From NCBI RefSeq assembly GCF_002005425.1, contig NZ_CP019704.1, positions 1,880,001 to 1,944,000 of the forward strand: a stretch of DNA of 64,000 nt, given 5' to 3'. This DNA is from Polaribacter sp. BM10 (GTDB lineage: Bacteria > Bacteroidota > Bacteroidia > Flavobacteriales > Flavobacteriaceae). Positions 34,321-44,384 of the stretch are shown in pieces. A program made the position numbers and the translations under genes. Each line of letters begins with the position of its first letter. Positions within the stretch are counted from its first letter, which is position 1. The notes under the pieces were generated by a model that was given only the letters and a program-made list of their open reading frames with translations, ran no database searches and had not been told where the DNA came from.

Positions 34321-36102
34321 TTAAGATGGTTCTTCACCGTCTAATAATGGTGTTGTTTGTAAAACAAAATCTTCACCATGTAAATAATCACTATCATCAT
34401 CATTAGGATCTACACGCTTACTGTAATCATATGCCCATCTATGAACTTCTGGTAATTTACCAGGCCAGTTACCATGTACATGCTCTACCGGTGTTGTCCA
34501 TTCTAAAGTGTTAGATTTCCATGGGTTTTGTGTTGCTTTTTCGCCTCTATACATAGAGATAAAGAAATTAGCAATAAAGAATATCTGAGCGATACCACCA
34601 ACCAATGCAAAAATTGTAATAACAACATTGATATCTGCTAAATCATCAAACATTGGAAAATTTGTGTTTGTATAATATCTACGTGGTAAACCTGCTAAAC
34701 CTATAAAGTGCATTGGCCAGAATACTCCGTAAGCACATATAATACTTAACCAAAAATGCCAATAACCTAAAGTCTTATTCATCATTCTACCATACATTTT
34801 TGGGAACCAATGATAAACACCAGCAAACATACCAAAGATTGCAGAAACACCCATTACTAGGTGGAAGTGAGCCACAACAAAGTAAGTATCGTGAATATTA
34901 ATATCTAAAGCAGAATCTCCTAAAACCAATCCTGTTAAACCTCCTGTTACGAAAGTAGAAACTAAACCAATAGAAAATAACATAGCAGGATTTAATTGTA
35001 AGTTACCTTTCCATAACGTTGTTACGTAATTAAACGCCTTTACTGCAGAAGGAATTGCAATTAATAAGGTTGTAAATGTAAACACGGATCCTAAGAAAGG
35101 ATTCATTCCAGAGATAAACATATGGTGACCCCAAACAATTGTTGATAAAAATGCAATTGCCATGATAGAACCAATCATTGCTCTATATCCAAAAATTGGC
35201 TTTCTTGCATTTGTAGAAATAATTTCTGATGTAATACCTAATGCAGGTAATAATACAATATATACCTCTGGGTGACCTAAGAACCAAAATAAGTGTTCAA
35301 ATAATACTGGTGATCCTCCTTGGTAGTGTAATACTTCACCAGAAATAAAAATATCTGATAAGTAAAAAGATGTACCAAAACTTCTATCGAAAATCAATAA
35401 TAAAGCAGCCGATAATAATACAGGGAAAGAAACTACACCAATTATTGCTGTAATAAAGAATGCCCACATAGTTAGTGGCAATCTTGTCATTTTCATTCCT
35501 TTAGTACGTAAATTAAGAACGGTAACTATATAATTTAATGATCCTATTAAAGAAGATGCAATAAATATAGCCATAGAAACCAACCATAAAGTCATACCCA
35601 TACCAGAACCAGGAATGGCTTGTGGTAAAGCACTTAATGGTGGATAAATAGTCCAACCTGCTGCTGCTGGTCCAGCCTCAACAAATAAAGACATAACCAT
35701 AATTATACTAGACAAGAAAAACAACCAATAAGAAACCATGTTTAGGAATCCTGAGGCCATATCTCTAGCTCCAATTTGTAATGGAATTAATAAGTTTGAA
35801 AAAGTACCACTTAATCCTGCTGTCAATACAAAGAATACCATAATAGTACCGTGTATTGTAACTAATGCTAAATACATATCAGGATCCATAATACCATCTG
35901 TTTGATGAGAACCTAAAAATGCTTCAACAATTGAAAAAGAAGTATCTGGCCATGCAAGTTGTAAACGGAATAACATAGACATTAAAACGGCTATAATACC
36001 CATAAACATACCAGTTACTAAAAACTGTTTAGAGATCATTTTATGATCTTGACTAAAAATATATTTTGTTACAAAAGTTTCTTTATGATGATGTTCTGAC
36101 AT
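34321..36102 (-). CDS. coxA: Cytochrome c oxidase subunit I
   Basis: A 593-residue heme-copper oxidase catalytic subunit with about 12 membrane helices. Ligands seen: heme a His in VTIHGTIMVFF, CuB His with the cross-linked Tyr in WFLGHPEVYIVLLP, the HH pair in VWGHHMF, and the heme a3/a pair in DTYFVVAHFHLVMG. The HPEVY Glu marks the A-type K/D channel family. It reduces oxygen in the inner membrane and is the last gene of the operon with Alternative Complex III, which supplies its electrons. Confidence 0.96.
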   Translation of the reverse strand: MSEHHHKETFVTKYIFSQDHKMISKQFLVTGMFMGIIAVLMSMLFRLQLAWPDTSFSIVEAFLGSHQTDGIMDPDMYLALVTIHGTIMVFFVLTAGLSGTFSNLLIPLQIGARDMASGFLNMVSYWLFFLSSIIMVMSLFVEAGPAAAGWTIYPPLSALPQAIPGSGMGMTLWLVSMAIFIASSLIGSLNYIVTVLNLRTKGMKMTRLPLTMWAFFITAIIGVVSFPVLLSAALLLIFDRSFGTSFYLSDIFISGEVLHYQGGSPVLFEHLFWFLGHPEVYIVLLPALGITSEIISTNARKPIFGYRAMIGSIMAIAFLSTIVWGHHMFISGMNPFLGSVFTFTTLLIAIPSAVKAFNYVTTLWKGNLQLNPAMLFSIGLVSTFVTGGLTGLVLGDSALDINIHDTYFVVAHFHLVMGVSAIFGMFAGVYHWFPKMYGRMMNKTLGYWHFWLSIICAYGVFWPMHFIGLAGLPRRYYTNTNFPMFDDLADINVVITIFALVGGIAQIFFIANFFISMYRGEKATQNPWKSNTLEWTTPVEHVHGNWPGKLPEVHRWAYDYSKRVDPNDDDSDYLHGEDFVLQTTPLLDGEEPS

Positions 36103-36135
36103 AATCTTACTTGTTTGTAGTAATTTTATTATAAT

Positions 36136-37143
36136 TTATTTAATAACTTCAGCTAATGTTGGTTGTTCTGATAACCACTTGTCGTATTCTTCTTGTTCTA
36201 CAACAGTAATTTTCATTTGCATATTATAGTGAGATGCACCACAAATCTTATTACATAATAATAAATAATCAAACACATAAGGATCTTCTCCTTTAGCTTT
36301 TCTTATTTTATTAATACCAATAGACTTTTCTATAACTTCTGGCTGATCTCTCATCTCTAAAGTCGTGTACTTCGGTGTAAATCCAAATTCTGTAACCATA
36401 CCAGGCACACAGTTCATTTGAGCTCTAAAGTGAGGCATATAAGCTGAGTGTAACACATCCTGAGAACGGAACTTAAAATGAATTTTTCTTCCTTTTGGTA
36501 AATACAATTCTGTAACTTGTTTATCGTCTGCAGAATTTTTATCAGACATATCAACACCCATTGTGTTAATACCTTTAATAAAGTTTACATTACCTAATCC
36601 TAAAGTGTTATCTGCACCAGCATAACGAGCATCCCATCTAAATTGTTGAGAATAAACTTCTATTACAATTGGATCTTCGGCGTCAGATAAATCCATTACG
36701 TTATTCCATTGCCATAAACCGTATCCTATTAACAGTACTAAAACGATGGCTGGAGTAACTGTCCAAATAAATTCTAACTTATGACTGTCTGCATAAAACT
36801 TAGCTTTTCTGTCTTTACTTCCTCTATACTTAAATGTGAAATAGAAAATTAAGAATTGCATTATAAATTGAACAATACCAATTAACCAAAAAGTAATATC
36901 GAATAAGTTGTCATCATGCTCACCTTCATAAGAAGCTGATTCTGGCAACATAATTACGTTCATAAAAATTAAACAGTAAATCATCATAGCATATAGAAAA
37001 GCCATGAAAGCAATTGCAAATTTACCTTGAGCAGCATTATCTTGATCATTGGCAATAGAACTTCTAAAATCCATGATTCTAGTAATTTGCCAAACACTTA
37101 CACCAATTGCAACACCTATAAAAATATAAAATAGAGCTAGCAT
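36136..37143 (-). CDS. coxB: Cytochrome c oxidase subunit II
   Basis: A 335-residue subunit with an unusual third hydrophobic segment at the very N-terminus (about 1-20), two further membrane helices and a periplasmic cupredoxin domain. The CuA site is C297-x3-C301-x3-H305-x2-M308 (CNKICGASHYNM), with the upstream His in DVLHSAYMPHFRAQMNCVPG. There is no fused cytochrome c domain, so electrons should come from the ACIII cytochromes directly or via a soluble carrier. It lies 33 bases upstream of coxA. Confidence 0.95.
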   Translation of the reverse strand: MLALFYIFIGVAIGVSVWQITRIMDFRSSIANDQDNAAQGKFAIAFMAFLYAMMIYCLIFMNVIMLPESASYEGEHDDNLFDITFWLIGIVQFIMQFLIFYFTFKYRGSKDRKAKFYADSHKLEFIWTVTPAIVLVLLIGYGLWQWNNVMDLSDAEDPIVIEVYSQQFRWDARYAGADNTLGLGNVNFIKGINTMGVDMSDKNSADDKQVTELYLPKGRKIHFKFRSQDVLHSAYMPHFRAQMNCVPGMVTEFGFTPKYTTLEMRDQPEVIEKSIGINKIRKAKGEDPYVFDYLLLCNKICGASHYNMQMKITVVEQEEYDKWLSEQPTLAEVIK

Positions 37144-37180
37144 ATTTATCTTGTCTTATTTATTTTAATTAAATTATTTA

Positions 37181-38632
37181 TTAATGATGATCTCCTGAAT
37201 CTTCTCCAGAATGTTCAATATTATAGTAATGGAAATGTTCACTTTCTGCTAAAAATGGATTTCCTTTTGGTACAGGATTCGCTTTAGCAAAAGAACTTAA
37301 AGTTGTATAAATTATTAAACCAATAAAGAATAATAAAGCACTAATTTCTGGTATTCCGAAGAACCATTGTGCACCAACAGTAGATGGCATCACCATAATA
37401 AATACATCAATATAGTGTCCTGCTAATATTACAACTCCACCAATAAAAACAAACCAAGGTTTACTTTTAAAATCACTATTAATTAATAATAATACTGGAA
37501 AAGCAAAGTTCATAACAACCATACCTAAAAATGGTAATTTATACTCTGTAAATCTTGCTACATAATATGTTGTTTCTTCTGGTATATCTGCATACCAAAT
37601 TAACATAAACTGAGCAAACCATAAATATGTCCAGAATACAGAAAAACCAAACATAAACTTAGCTAAATCATGAATATGACTATCGTTAACACCTGGTAAA
37701 GCATTTTTAGATCTTAAGTATATCGTAAAGAATGCAATAACTGTTAAAGCACTTACTAATAATGTAGCTAATACATACCATGCAAATAATGTAGAGAACC
37801 AGTGAGGATCTAATCCCATAATCCAATCCCAAGACATCATAGTTTCTGTAATCATAAATACAAACAAGAAAATAACTGAAGCGTTATAGTTCTTCTTGTA
37901 AGTTTTGTTACCATCATTTGCAGTATCTTCTTTGATAGAATTTTTTCTGATGAAAAACCTATAAGTATTCCAAAGAATTAAATAAATTATACTTCTTACA
38001 AGGAAACCAGTTGAATTAATCCACCAAGATTTACCATCTACTATAGGGTCATAGTTTTCACTTGAAGGATCAAAAGTACCTTCCGCCATCCAAGGGAATA
38101 AATGATTTAAATGCATTACAGAGGCAATAATAACAATTGCCATTAAGATAGATACAGGTAATAAATTTCCTGTGATAGCTTCCATAACTCTTAAAATAAC
38201 CACAGACCAACCAACTTGTGCTACTCTTTGAATTGCATAGAAAGTTAAAACTAATAAAGTTAAACCAAGAGAAAAGAACAATGCTACATAAAATGCAGAC
38301 CATGGTCTATTTTGTAATTGATGTAAAACATGTTCTGCATGAGAATCATCGTCATGAGCACCATGACCACTCATTGTAGTGTCAACACTTCCTTCTCCGT
38401 GATGAACACCAGAAGCATTATTATCTACTTTTGAATTATCAGAAGTATGAGGAGCTTCAATAGATTCACCATGTGAACCTCCATGACCATCATTACTAGC
38501 TGCTTCAATTGCATGTTTAGCATCTTCTATAGTAGTTTGTGAACCACTGTAAAAACTGAATGCTATTCCAATAACACCTAAAACAATAAGTGCTAATGAG
38601 AATGTCTTTAATTTACCTGAGAATTGATACAT
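37181..38632 (-). CDS. actF: Alternative Complex III subunit ActF (quinol:cytochrome c oxidoreductase)
   Basis: A 483-residue membrane protein with about ten helices, the quinone-binding subunit 2 of Alternative Complex III. Between the first helix and the rest (about residues 38-112) is a low-complexity stretch with about eleven histidines (DGHGGSHGES, VHHGEGS, SGHGAHDDDSHAEH), which looks periplasmic and could bind metal. Membrane regions include MMSWDWIMGLDPHWFSTLFAWYV, typical of the family. Located between actE and coxB. Confidence 0.9.
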   Translation of the reverse strand: MYQFSGKLKTFSLALIVLGVIGIAFSFYSGSQTTIEDAKHAIEAASNDGHGGSHGESIEAPHTSDNSKVDNNASGVHHGEGSVDTTMSGHGAHDDDSHAEHVLHQLQNRPWSAFYVALFFSLGLTLLVLTFYAIQRVAQVGWSVVILRVMEAITGNLLPVSILMAIVIIASVMHLNHLFPWMAEGTFDPSSENYDPIVDGKSWWINSTGFLVRSIIYLILWNTYRFFIRKNSIKEDTANDGNKTYKKNYNASVIFLFVFMITETMMSWDWIMGLDPHWFSTLFAWYVLATLLVSALTVIAFFTIYLRSKNALPGVNDSHIHDLAKFMFGFSVFWTYLWFAQFMLIWYADIPEETTYYVARFTEYKLPFLGMVVMNFAFPVLLLINSDFKSKPWFVFIGGVVILAGHYIDVFIMVMPSTVGAQWFFGIPEISALLFFIGLIIYTTLSSFAKANPVPKGNPFLAESEHFHYYNIEHSGEDSGDHH

Positions 38633-38659
38633 ATCTTTCGTATTCTATCTTTTTGTATT

Positions 38660-39208
38660 TTATTTTAACAAATCTGCACGTAAAACTTCTACGTATTGAA
38701 CAATTTGCCAACGCTCTTTATAAGTCAATTGAGAAGAATGAGATCCCATCAAACCTTTACCGTGCATAAGTACATGATAAATGCTTCCTTCTGTAATATC
38801 TCTATCTTTATAATTTGGTACACCTGCAAATTTTTCTGAAGTTGCTAAGTAACCCTGACCGTCTCCTTTCTTACCATGACAAGAAACACAATAAATGGTA
38901 TACATTGCTTTACCATTTTCTAAGTTCTCGTCATTTTTTTCTAATGGAGATTTAACATCAACCTTAGCTGTATCGTATCCTTCAATAGTATCAGGCACAT
39001 CATATGCTGGTGCTCCGCCTCTTGGAATTGTACCTGCAACAGGTTTGCTGTTTACAACATTACCGTTAACACTTTCTTCGCCGTCTGCATTGTAAGGTAT
39101 AGATTCATACATGTCTGGCATGTATTGAACTTGTCTATTCTTATTGTCGTTACAAGAAATAATACTTGTAAAAACCATTAAACCGATAATTAATTTTAAA
39201 TTCTTCAT
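38660..39208 (-). CDS. actE: Alternative Complex III subunit ActE, monoheme cytochrome c lipoprotein
   Basis: A 182-residue periplasmic lipoprotein: lipobox IISC with Cys19, then an extended linker and a class I cytochrome c domain with the heme motif C107-V-S-C-H111 (YCVSCHGKKGDGQG) and distal Met in the HGKGLMGSH region. It passes electrons from the complex toward the terminal oxidase. Placed between actD and actF. Confidence 0.92.
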   Translation of the reverse strand: MKNLKLIIGLMVFTSIISCNDNKNRQVQYMPDMYESIPYNADGEESVNGNVVNSKPVAGTIPRGGAPAYDVPDTIEGYDTAKVDVKSPLEKNDENLENGKAMYTIYCVSCHGKKGDGQGYLATSEKFAGVPNYKDRDITEGSIYHVLMHGKGLMGSHSSQLTYKERWQIVQYVEVLRADLLK

Positions 39209-39218
39209 TATCTATTTA

Positions 39219-39746
39219 TTAGTGCTTATCTACTACATTAATTTCTACAGCTCCTGTTTTAGCCAATAAAGAAGTTAAAGCTTCCTCATTATTATGTACA
39301 GGTATTTCCATTAAAAAATGATCATCTGTAGTTCTTGGATCTGGATTTTCTGCTTCTTTAAATGGCCAAATTCTACTTCTCATATAAAAAGTAATTACCA
39401 TTAAATGGGCAGCAAAAAAGACCGTTAATTCGAACATAATTGGTACAAAAGCTGGCATGTTCTCAAACCATGAAAAACTTGGTTTACCACCTATATCTTG
39501 AGGCCAATCTTGAATCATTATATAATTTGTTAACCAAATTGCAACTCCTAATCCAGTAATACCATAAAAGAAAGCTGTAATAGCTAACCTTGTTGGTGCT
39601 AATCCCATAGCTTTGTCTAGACCATGAACAGGAAATGGACAAAATACTTCTTCGATATGATGGTGTTCTGCTTTAACAGCTTTAACTGCATCAACTAAAA
39701 CTTCATCATCCGTATAAAATGCATGAATAACTTTATTAGCTTCCAT
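39219..39746 (-). CDS. actD: Alternative Complex III subunit ActD (DUF3341)
   Basis: A 175-residue protein with an N-terminal cytoplasmic ferredoxin-like part (HAFYTDDEVLVDAVKAVK ... IEEVFCPFPVHGLDKAMG) and two membrane helices (about 58-75 and 100-120). This is the DUF3341 family, the small membrane subunit of ACIII. It begins 2 bases after the actC stop. Confidence 0.92.
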   Translation of the reverse strand: MEANKVIHAFYTDDEVLVDAVKAVKAEHHHIEEVFCPFPVHGLDKAMGLAPTRLAITAFFYGITGLGVAIWLTNYIMIQDWPQDIGGKPSFSWFENMPAFVPIMFELTVFFAAHLMVITFYMRSRIWPFKEAENPDPRTTDDHFLMEIPVHNNEEALTSLLAKTGAVEINVVDKH

Positions 39747-39748
39747 AT

Positions 39749-41212
39749 TTATTCGTTTATATTGTTATCTAAGTTTTCCTTTTTAACAGCTGTATTGTTA
39801 ACTACAATTGCTGGTTTAGTAGGAATACCTTGTTCGCTTCTCTTCTTGTAAAATTCACCTGAAGACTTTAATATCGTTTTTACTTCTGCTTGTGCTATTA
39901 CAGGGAAAGTTCTCGCATATAATAAGAATAATACAAAGAAAAATCCAATTGTTCCGATAAAGATACCAACATCTACAAAAGTTGGTTCGAAACGCCACCA
40001 AGTAGAAGGTAAATGTCCTTTACTTAATACAATCGCAATAATATCAAAACGCTCGAACCACATACCAATATTAATAAATATTGAGATTACGAAAGTCCAT
40101 ATAAAGCTTCTTCTAATTTTCTTAAACCATAATAACTGAGGAGTTAAAATGTTAAAGAATAATAAAGAATAGAATGCCCAAGCATAAGGTCCTGTTGCAG
40201 CACCTACAGATAAATATGTATAGTTTTCATAAGGAGAACCTGTATACCATGCAATAAAAAATTCTGTTGCATAAGCTACAGCTACAATACCACCTGTTAA
40301 GATGATTACAATATTCATATACTCTACGTGCATACGAGTAATGTAATCTTCTAGATTAGTAACTTTTCTCATAATACCTAATAACGTTTGCACCATTGCG
40401 AATCCTGAAAAGATTGCTCCGGCAACGAAATAAGGAGGGAAAATTGTTGAGTGCCAACCTGGATTGATCGATGTAGCAAAATCCATTGATACAATAGTGT
40501 GTACAGATAATACCAAAGGCGTAGCTAAACCTGCAAGTACTAAAGAAACTTCTTCAAAACGTTGCCAATCTTTTGCTCTACCAGACCAACCAAAAGATAA
40601 TAAAGCATATATTTTCTTCTGAAAAGGCTTAACAGCTCTGTCTCTTATCATTGCAAAATCTGGTAATAAACCTGTCCACCAGAAAACTAAGGATACAGAT
40701 AAATATGTAGAAATTGCAAATACATCCCATAACAATGGTGAGTTAAAGTTTACCCACAAAGAACCAAACTGATTCGGGATTGGTAAAACCCAAAATGCAT
40801 TCCATGGTCTACCCATGTGAATAATTGGAAACAATCCTGCTTGAAATACAGCAAAAATTGTCATTGCTTCTGCAGAACGGTTAATCGCCATTCTCCATTT
40901 TTGACGGAATAATAAAAGTACTGCAGAAATTAATGTTCCTGCGTGACCAATACCTACCCACCAAACGAAGTTAGTAATATCCCAAGCCCATCCAATGTTC
41001 TTGCTCAATCCCCAAACTCCAATTCCTGTTCCTACTGTGTAGAAAATACATCCAAATCCCCATAACATTGCTGCTAAAGAAATATAAAATGCTATATACC
41101 AATTCTTATTTGCTTTACCTTCGATAGGTTTTGCAATGTCTTCGGTAATATCGTGGTAACTTTTATCACCTAATACTAAAGGTTCCCTTATGGGTGCTTC
41201 GTAATGAGACAT
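39749..41212 (-). CDS. actC: Alternative Complex III subunit ActC (NrfD/PsrC family)
   Basis: A 487-residue NrfD-type membrane protein with about ten helices, the main quinol-oxidising membrane subunit. Seen: FVWWVGIGHAGTLISAVLLLFRQKWR, RPWNAFWVLPIPNQFGSLWVNFNSPLLWD and HTIVSMDFATSINPGWHSTIFPPYFVAGAIFSGFAM, conserved in ACIII. It lies 22 bases downstream of actB. Confidence 0.94.
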   Translation of the reverse strand: MSHYEAPIREPLVLGDKSYHDITEDIAKPIEGKANKNWYIAFYISLAAMLWGFGCIFYTVGTGIGVWGLSKNIGWAWDITNFVWWVGIGHAGTLISAVLLLFRQKWRMAINRSAEAMTIFAVFQAGLFPIIHMGRPWNAFWVLPIPNQFGSLWVNFNSPLLWDVFAISTYLSVSLVFWWTGLLPDFAMIRDRAVKPFQKKIYALLSFGWSGRAKDWQRFEEVSLVLAGLATPLVLSVHTIVSMDFATSINPGWHSTIFPPYFVAGAIFSGFAMVQTLLGIMRKVTNLEDYITRMHVEYMNIVIILTGGIVAVAYATEFFIAWYTGSPYENYTYLSVGAATGPYAWAFYSLLFFNILTPQLLWFKKIRRSFIWTFVISIFINIGMWFERFDIIAIVLSKGHLPSTWWRFEPTFVDVGIFIGTIGFFFVLFLLYARTFPVIAQAEVKTILKSSGEFYKKRSEQGIPTKPAIVVNNTAVKKENLDNNINE

Positions 41213-41234
41213 GTTTTTATATCTTAAAAATTAA

Positions 41235-44200
41235 TTACGCTTCGTTTGTGTTTCTTACTTTAACTTGATAGATTACATTTGGCTTCGTTTGAAGGTAATC
41301 TAATACGTTATAAGCTCTTTTATCTTCTGCTAATGCAGCTACTTTATCTTCTTTGTTATTAACATCACCAAAAACCATTGCTCCTGTAGTACAGGCAGAA
41401 GAACAAGCCGTTTCAAATTCATCAACATTTACCTTACGACCTTCTTTTTTAGCTTTAAGAATTGTTGCTTGTGTCATTTGAATACACATAGAACATTTCT
41501 CCATAACTCCTCTAGAACGGACTACAACATCAGGATTTAAAACCATCTTACCATACTCGTTGTTCATATTGAAATCAAACTCGTTATTATTTGCATAATT
41601 AAACCAGTTAAATCTACGAACTCTATAAGGACAGTTGTTTGCACAATATCTTGTACCAACACATCTGTTATACGCCATTTGATTTTGACCTTGACGACCA
41701 TGTGATGTCGCTGCTACTGGACATACAGTTTCACAAGGAGCGTGATTACAGTGCTGACACATCATTGGTTGAAAAGTAACTTCTGGATTTTCTGCTTCAG
41801 TTTCTAAAGCCTCATAAGTAGCTCCTCTACTTAATCCTAATTCTTTTGCTTCTTCTCTAGTTTCAACTTCAGAAGAATAATATCTATCAATACGCAACCA
41901 ATGCATATCTCTACCAACTCTTACTTCATTTTTACCAACTACTGGTACATTATTTTCTGCATGACATGCTACGACACATGCCCCACAACCTGTACAAGAA
42001 GTTAAATCTATAGATAAATTAAAGTGATGACCAACTTCTCTGTTGTGTTCATCCCATAAATCTATTGTATTTGCTTCTACTTCTTTATGATCATAAGATA
42101 CATAAGCTGGCTTGTTCCATCCATGATGATGATCTTTTGGATCTACATTCTTGTAATCTTTTAATGAAGTAACTTTTAAAATATCGTGACGTCCTGCAAT
42201 TGTTTTCTGTACTTGAGTACATGCAAACTTATGAGTTCCAGATACTTTTTCTATAGAAACATTATATTGAATGTTATTACCTCCTTTGTATAAAGGATAA
42301 GCGTTAACACCAACTTTCATTTCGTCTTTTAAACCGAATGTTTTACCAAAACCTAAGGATAAACCTACAGAACCTTTTGCTTGTCCTGGTTGAATCATTA
42401 CAGGAACTACAACTTCTTCACCGTTTACGGTTACTTTTGCGTAATCTCCATTAATTGCTCCGTTATCTTTAACAGGATTTTCAAAACCCAACACTTTAGC
42501 ATCTGCTATAGACATTGTTAAGTAGTTATCCCAAGAAGCTCTTGTGATTGGATCAGGGAATTCTTGTAACCAAGGATTATTTGCTTGTTTACCGTCTCCT
42601 AAACCTGTTTTAGTATATAAGTTTAACTCCATTTCTGAAGCCTTTGTACTCTTTTTTAAGTTTGATGCAACTTCTGATATAGAAACTTCTGAGACAAATT
42701 CAGATACAGAACTAGCATCAACAGCTTTACTGAAATAACCATTATGTAAAGCTTTATTCCAAGACGAACCACCTAAAACATTATCAGACCAAAATGACTT
42801 TAAGAAATCATAGTAAGAAGTAGAACTACCAGACCATTTTAATAAAGTATCTTGTACCTGACGCGTGTTAAATAAAGGTTGAATTGTAGGTTGCATTAAA
42901 CCGAAGTTTTCTTCAGAAAACTGAGTATCACCCCAAGACTCTAAGAAATGTGGTGCAGGCAATGCATATTCCATTGCATTTGTTGTAGCATTGTTTTCTA
43001 CAGACAACGAAACCTTTAAATCGACTTTACTTAATGAGTTTGTAAACTCATTTGAATTTGGCAAAGTATAAGCAGGATCTACATTAACAACTAATAAACC
43101 ACCAACTTTACCTGATTTCATATCAGAAACTAATGCTTCTACATCCTTAAAATTACCTTTACGGATATTTAAAGAGTTTTTAGCATCTAAAATCTCACTA
43201 CTTAAATATTGATTGATTGCTAAAGAAATCAATTGAGCATTAACATCGTTAACACCTGTCATTACAACACCTTTAGAACCAGCCTTTTTTAATGTTTTTG
43301 CTAATTTCTTAATTTCAGCATCAATAGGAGTACTATTAGACGCTACTGAATTCCCTGTTAACTCTTTATAAAGATTTAACAATGAAAAAACAACATCAGA
43401 AGGTTTAGCTACCAAACGCTTATCTGCATTGGCACCACTTAAAGACATATTACTTTCTACCTGAACATGGTAAGACATTTTACCTGTTTCTGGTTTTCTA
43501 CCATCAATGTAAGCTTTCTCAAATCCACCATGAAAATCTCCTAAGAAATCTGCACCAAAAGAAACTATTGTTTCAGCATTTTGAAGCTTATAATTTGGCA
43601 AAGCTCTTCTACCATACATTTTCTCAAAAGCATCTGCTGCTGCTGATTCTGAAACAGCATCATAAACAACATGCTTAGCGTTAGGATATGTAGTTAAGAA
43701 CTCACTTATAACTTTATCTGTAGAAGGGCTAGCCATCGATCCTGTTAACAAAACAACTTGCTTACCTCCTTCTTTAAGACTATTTAATTTTTGACCTATT
43801 TCTTTATCTGCTTCAGCCCATGAAATAACTGCTTGAGCTTTTGTAGGTTCTTTCAAACGTAACTTCTCATCATATAAAGAAAGAACAGAAGCTTGTACTC
43901 TAGCACTAGTTGTTCCGTTTGCTTCTTTATTAGGCATTATTTGAATTGGTCTACCTTCACGAGTTTTTACTAAGATATTCGCAAAATCATAACCATCTGC
44001 CATAGAAGTAGCGTACCAATCTGCTACACCAGCAATAATATCATTTGGTTTAACAACATAAGGAATCGATTTAACAACCGGTCCTTCACAAGCTGCTAAT
44101 GAAGCTGCCGCTGTAGTAAAGCCAACATACTTTAAGAAATCTCTACGAGAAGTAGAAGACGCCTCTAATGTTTCTTTATCTCCTAAAAAATCATCTGTAG

Positions 44201-44297
44201 GAATATTCTCTACAAATTCATTTTTACTCAGCGTTTCAACAACAGAACTATCTTTTAGTTCTTCAACACTTTTCCAGTATTTTTTGTTTGAAGCCAT
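41235..44297 (-). CDS. actB: Alternative Complex III subunit ActB (molybdopterin oxidoreductase-like/iron-sulfur fusion)
   Basis: A 1020-residue fusion. Residues 51-52 are the twin arginines of a late Tat-type signal (STSRRDFLKYVG), followed by a lipobox-like SLAAC with Cys70, so the subunit may be Tat-exported and lipid-anchored. A molybdopterin-oxidoreductase-like domain (about 80-700) has no evident Mo ligand. The C-terminal domain (from about 765) carries four Fe-S cysteine groups: CTGCGACVVAC, CQHCNHAPCETVC, CVGTRYCANNC and CSMCI...CSSAC. It forms the periplasmic electron wire of the complex. Confidence 0.95.
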   Translation of the reverse strand: MASNKKYWKSVEELKDSSVVETLSKNEFVENIPTDDFLGDKETLEASSTSRRDFLKYVGFTTAAASLAACEGPVVKSIPYVVKPNDIIAGVADWYATSMADGYDFANILVKTREGRPIQIMPNKEANGTTSARVQASVLSLYDEKLRLKEPTKAQAVISWAEADKEIGQKLNSLKEGGKQVVLLTGSMASPSTDKVISEFLTTYPNAKHVVYDAVSESAAADAFEKMYGRRALPNYKLQNAETIVSFGADFLGDFHGGFEKAYIDGRKPETGKMSYHVQVESNMSLSGANADKRLVAKPSDVVFSLLNLYKELTGNSVASNSTPIDAEIKKLAKTLKKAGSKGVVMTGVNDVNAQLISLAINQYLSSEILDAKNSLNIRKGNFKDVEALVSDMKSGKVGGLLVVNVDPAYTLPNSNEFTNSLSKVDLKVSLSVENNATTNAMEYALPAPHFLESWGDTQFSEENFGLMQPTIQPLFNTRQVQDTLLKWSGSSTSYYDFLKSFWSDNVLGGSSWNKALHNGYFSKAVDASSVSEFVSEVSISEVASNLKKSTKASEMELNLYTKTGLGDGKQANNPWLQEFPDPITRASWDNYLTMSIADAKVLGFENPVKDNGAINGDYAKVTVNGEEVVVPVMIQPGQAKGSVGLSLGFGKTFGLKDEMKVGVNAYPLYKGGNNIQYNVSIEKVSGTHKFACTQVQKTIAGRHDILKVTSLKDYKNVDPKDHHHGWNKPAYVSYDHKEVEANTIDLWDEHNREVGHHFNLSIDLTSCTGCGACVVACHAENNVPVVGKNEVRVGRDMHWLRIDRYYSSEVETREEAKELGLSRGATYEALETEAENPEVTFQPMMCQHCNHAPCETVCPVAATSHGRQGQNQMAYNRCVGTRYCANNCPYRVRRFNWFNYANNNEFDFNMNNEYGKMVLNPDVVVRSRGVMEKCSMCIQMTQATILKAKKEGRKVNVDEFETACSSACTTGAMVFGDVNNKEDKVAALAEDKRAYNVLDYLQTKPNVIYQVKVRNTNEA

Positions 44298-44384
44298 TTA
44301 TACTTTTTTATTTAATGATTGAAAGATTATAAAATTGATCAACAACTTTTTTCCTCTTTTAATTTTGAATCTTTAATTCTTTGT

